Part shown: positions 63,423-64,000 of the stretch, one piece after another
How the letters are laid out: every line of letters begins with the position of its first letter
How positions within the stretch are numbered: the first letter of the stretch is position 1
Assembly: GCA_017408025.1 (NCBI GenBank)
Contig: JAFQVJ010000007.1
Coordinates: forward strand, 1 to 64,000
Source of the DNA: Lachnospiraceae bacterium
GTDB lineage: Bacteria > Bacillota > Clostridia > Lachnospirales > Lachnospiraceae
Length of the DNA stretch: 64,000 nt
Direction of reading: 5' to 3'
Translations under genes and position numbers: made by a program
Notes under the pieces: generated by a model
Told to the model about the DNA's origin: nothing
The model's database searches: none
The model's input: only the letters and a program-made list of their open reading frames with translations

Positions 63423-64000
63423 ACGCAAAAGGTAGAATAATTCATTTGTTGAAAAAAGAAACGGTATTAGTTATTGCTACTATACTTGCTATTATTTCGG
63501 CTTTTTTTAATCCACCATCAAAGGAATATATTGATTTTATCGATTGGAGAGTTCTTGGTATACTATTAAGCTTAATGCTTGTCATGGCAGGATTCCAGAT
63601 AAATGGTGTATTTAGAAAACTGGGAGAAATGCTTTTAAGAAAATGCAGTAACACATGGATGTTGAGTTTTGTACTTATATTTATGTGCTTCTTCTCAGGT
63701 ATGATATTGACCAATGATGTGGCGCTTATAACTTTTGTGCCATTCTCCTTACTGACCTTGAAGATGACTCGCATGGAGCATATGATGGTTCAGGTGGTTG
63801 TTGGTCAGACTATAGCAGCAAACCTTGGAAGCATGCTGACACCTATGGGTAATCCGCAAAATTTATATCTGTATGGAGTTAGTGGCATGAATATCGGAGA
63901 ATTTATTATGCTTATGCTTCCCTATACCATAGCGTCAGCAGTTTTACTCAGTATACTCATATTGCTTACAAAGCGAAGACCATTGAGTCTTGAAGGTATG
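63407..64000 (+). CDS. SLC13/ArsB-type anion permease, 5' part
   Basis: From ATG 63407, behind GGAGG, a frame stays open to the window end, giving the first 198 residues. Membrane helices occur near residues 20-35, 48-62, 84-105 and 125-150. FFSGMILTNDVALITFVPFS and GSMLTPMGNPQNLYLYG are the characteristic helix-break motifs of the ion transporter superfamily (CitMHS, NhaD, ArsB, SLC13). It exports or imports an anion such as a dicarboxylate, arsenite or sulfate; which one is unclear. The start overlaps the phosphoesterase stop. Confidence 0.87.
   Translation, partial: MEDKLNAKGRIIHLLKKETVLVIATILAIISAFFNPPSKEYIDFIDWRVLGILLSLMLVMAGFQINGVFRKLGEMLLRKCSNTWMLSFVLIFMCFFSGMILTNDVALITFVPFSLLTLKMTRMEHMMVQVVVGQTIAANLGSMLTPMGNPQNLYLYGVSGMNIGEFIMLMLPYTIASAVLLSILILLTKRRPLSLEGM

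Overview
The window looks like chromosome of a low-GC Gram-positive anaerobe of the class Clostridia, most likely a gut or rumen Lachnospiraceae species (Roseburia, Butyrivibrio or Lachnospira type). The reasons are AT-rich codon use, strong AGGAGG ribosome sites, a membrane-anchored and a lipoprotein alpha-amylase side by side, a bile-salt-hydrolase family enzyme, a FliB-type flagellin methylase, and many HTH/XRE regulators with membrane-protein partners. No rRNA, tRNA, CRISPR array, phage block or intact transposase is visible. The species assignment is inference.

Layout. 1-2.2 kb: tail of a histidine phosphatase, an S66 peptidase, then a gene graveyard (an HTH start fused to a beta-lactamase-fold tail, a mosaic hairpin repeat, a nitroreductase tail). 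2.4-9.4 kb: starch locus with two convergent secreted amylases separated by a 300-bp nested palindrome, and a cytoplasmic GH31 glucosidase. 9.6-12.5 kb: BMP-type binding lipoprotein plus chemoreceptor. 12.7-17.7 kb: MoxR/DUF58/von Willebrand A/TPR (Bat-like) operon behind a structured leader. 17.9-19.8 kb: cysteine synthesis (cysK-cysE) behind a clear promoter and palindrome. 19.9-24.3 kb: a large hybrid kinase ending in HD-GYP and a receiver protein. 24.5-27.3 kb: XRE membrane regulator, anchored protein, nitroreductase. 27.4-33.8 kb: a GHKL kinase/LytTR regulator pair with identical tandem sites before itself and before a secreted von Willebrand A protein that carries an in-frame amber codon. 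33.8-40.8 kb: SDR, a TetR-controlled flavin/heme redox operon, an asparagine synthetase homologue lacking its catalytic cysteine, FliB. 41.6-43.7 kb: a double-HTH/TPR regulator abutting a convergent, unlisted 52-codon secreted-peptide gene. 44-47 kb: ABC exporter. 47-54 kb: zinc-ribbon and transglutaminase surface proteins, XRE regulator, membrane proteins, sirtuin. 54-59.8 kb: two-component system plus FtsX-type ABC transporter. 60-64 kb: oxidoreductase, bile-salt-hydrolase family enzyme, HTH protein, metallophosphoesterase, start of an anion permease.

The points most worth following are (1) the double-HTH/TPR regulator with its abutting 52-aa pro-peptide, a candidate peptide-signalling pair; (2) a family of about 100-nt leaders with a repeated two-hairpin/pseudoknot design before two XRE genes, the MoxR operon and a membrane protein; (3) the predicted LytTR regulon; (4) the in-frame TAG in the secreted von Willebrand A protein; and (5) mosaic hairpin-cassette repeats and nested palindromes in intergenic regions.
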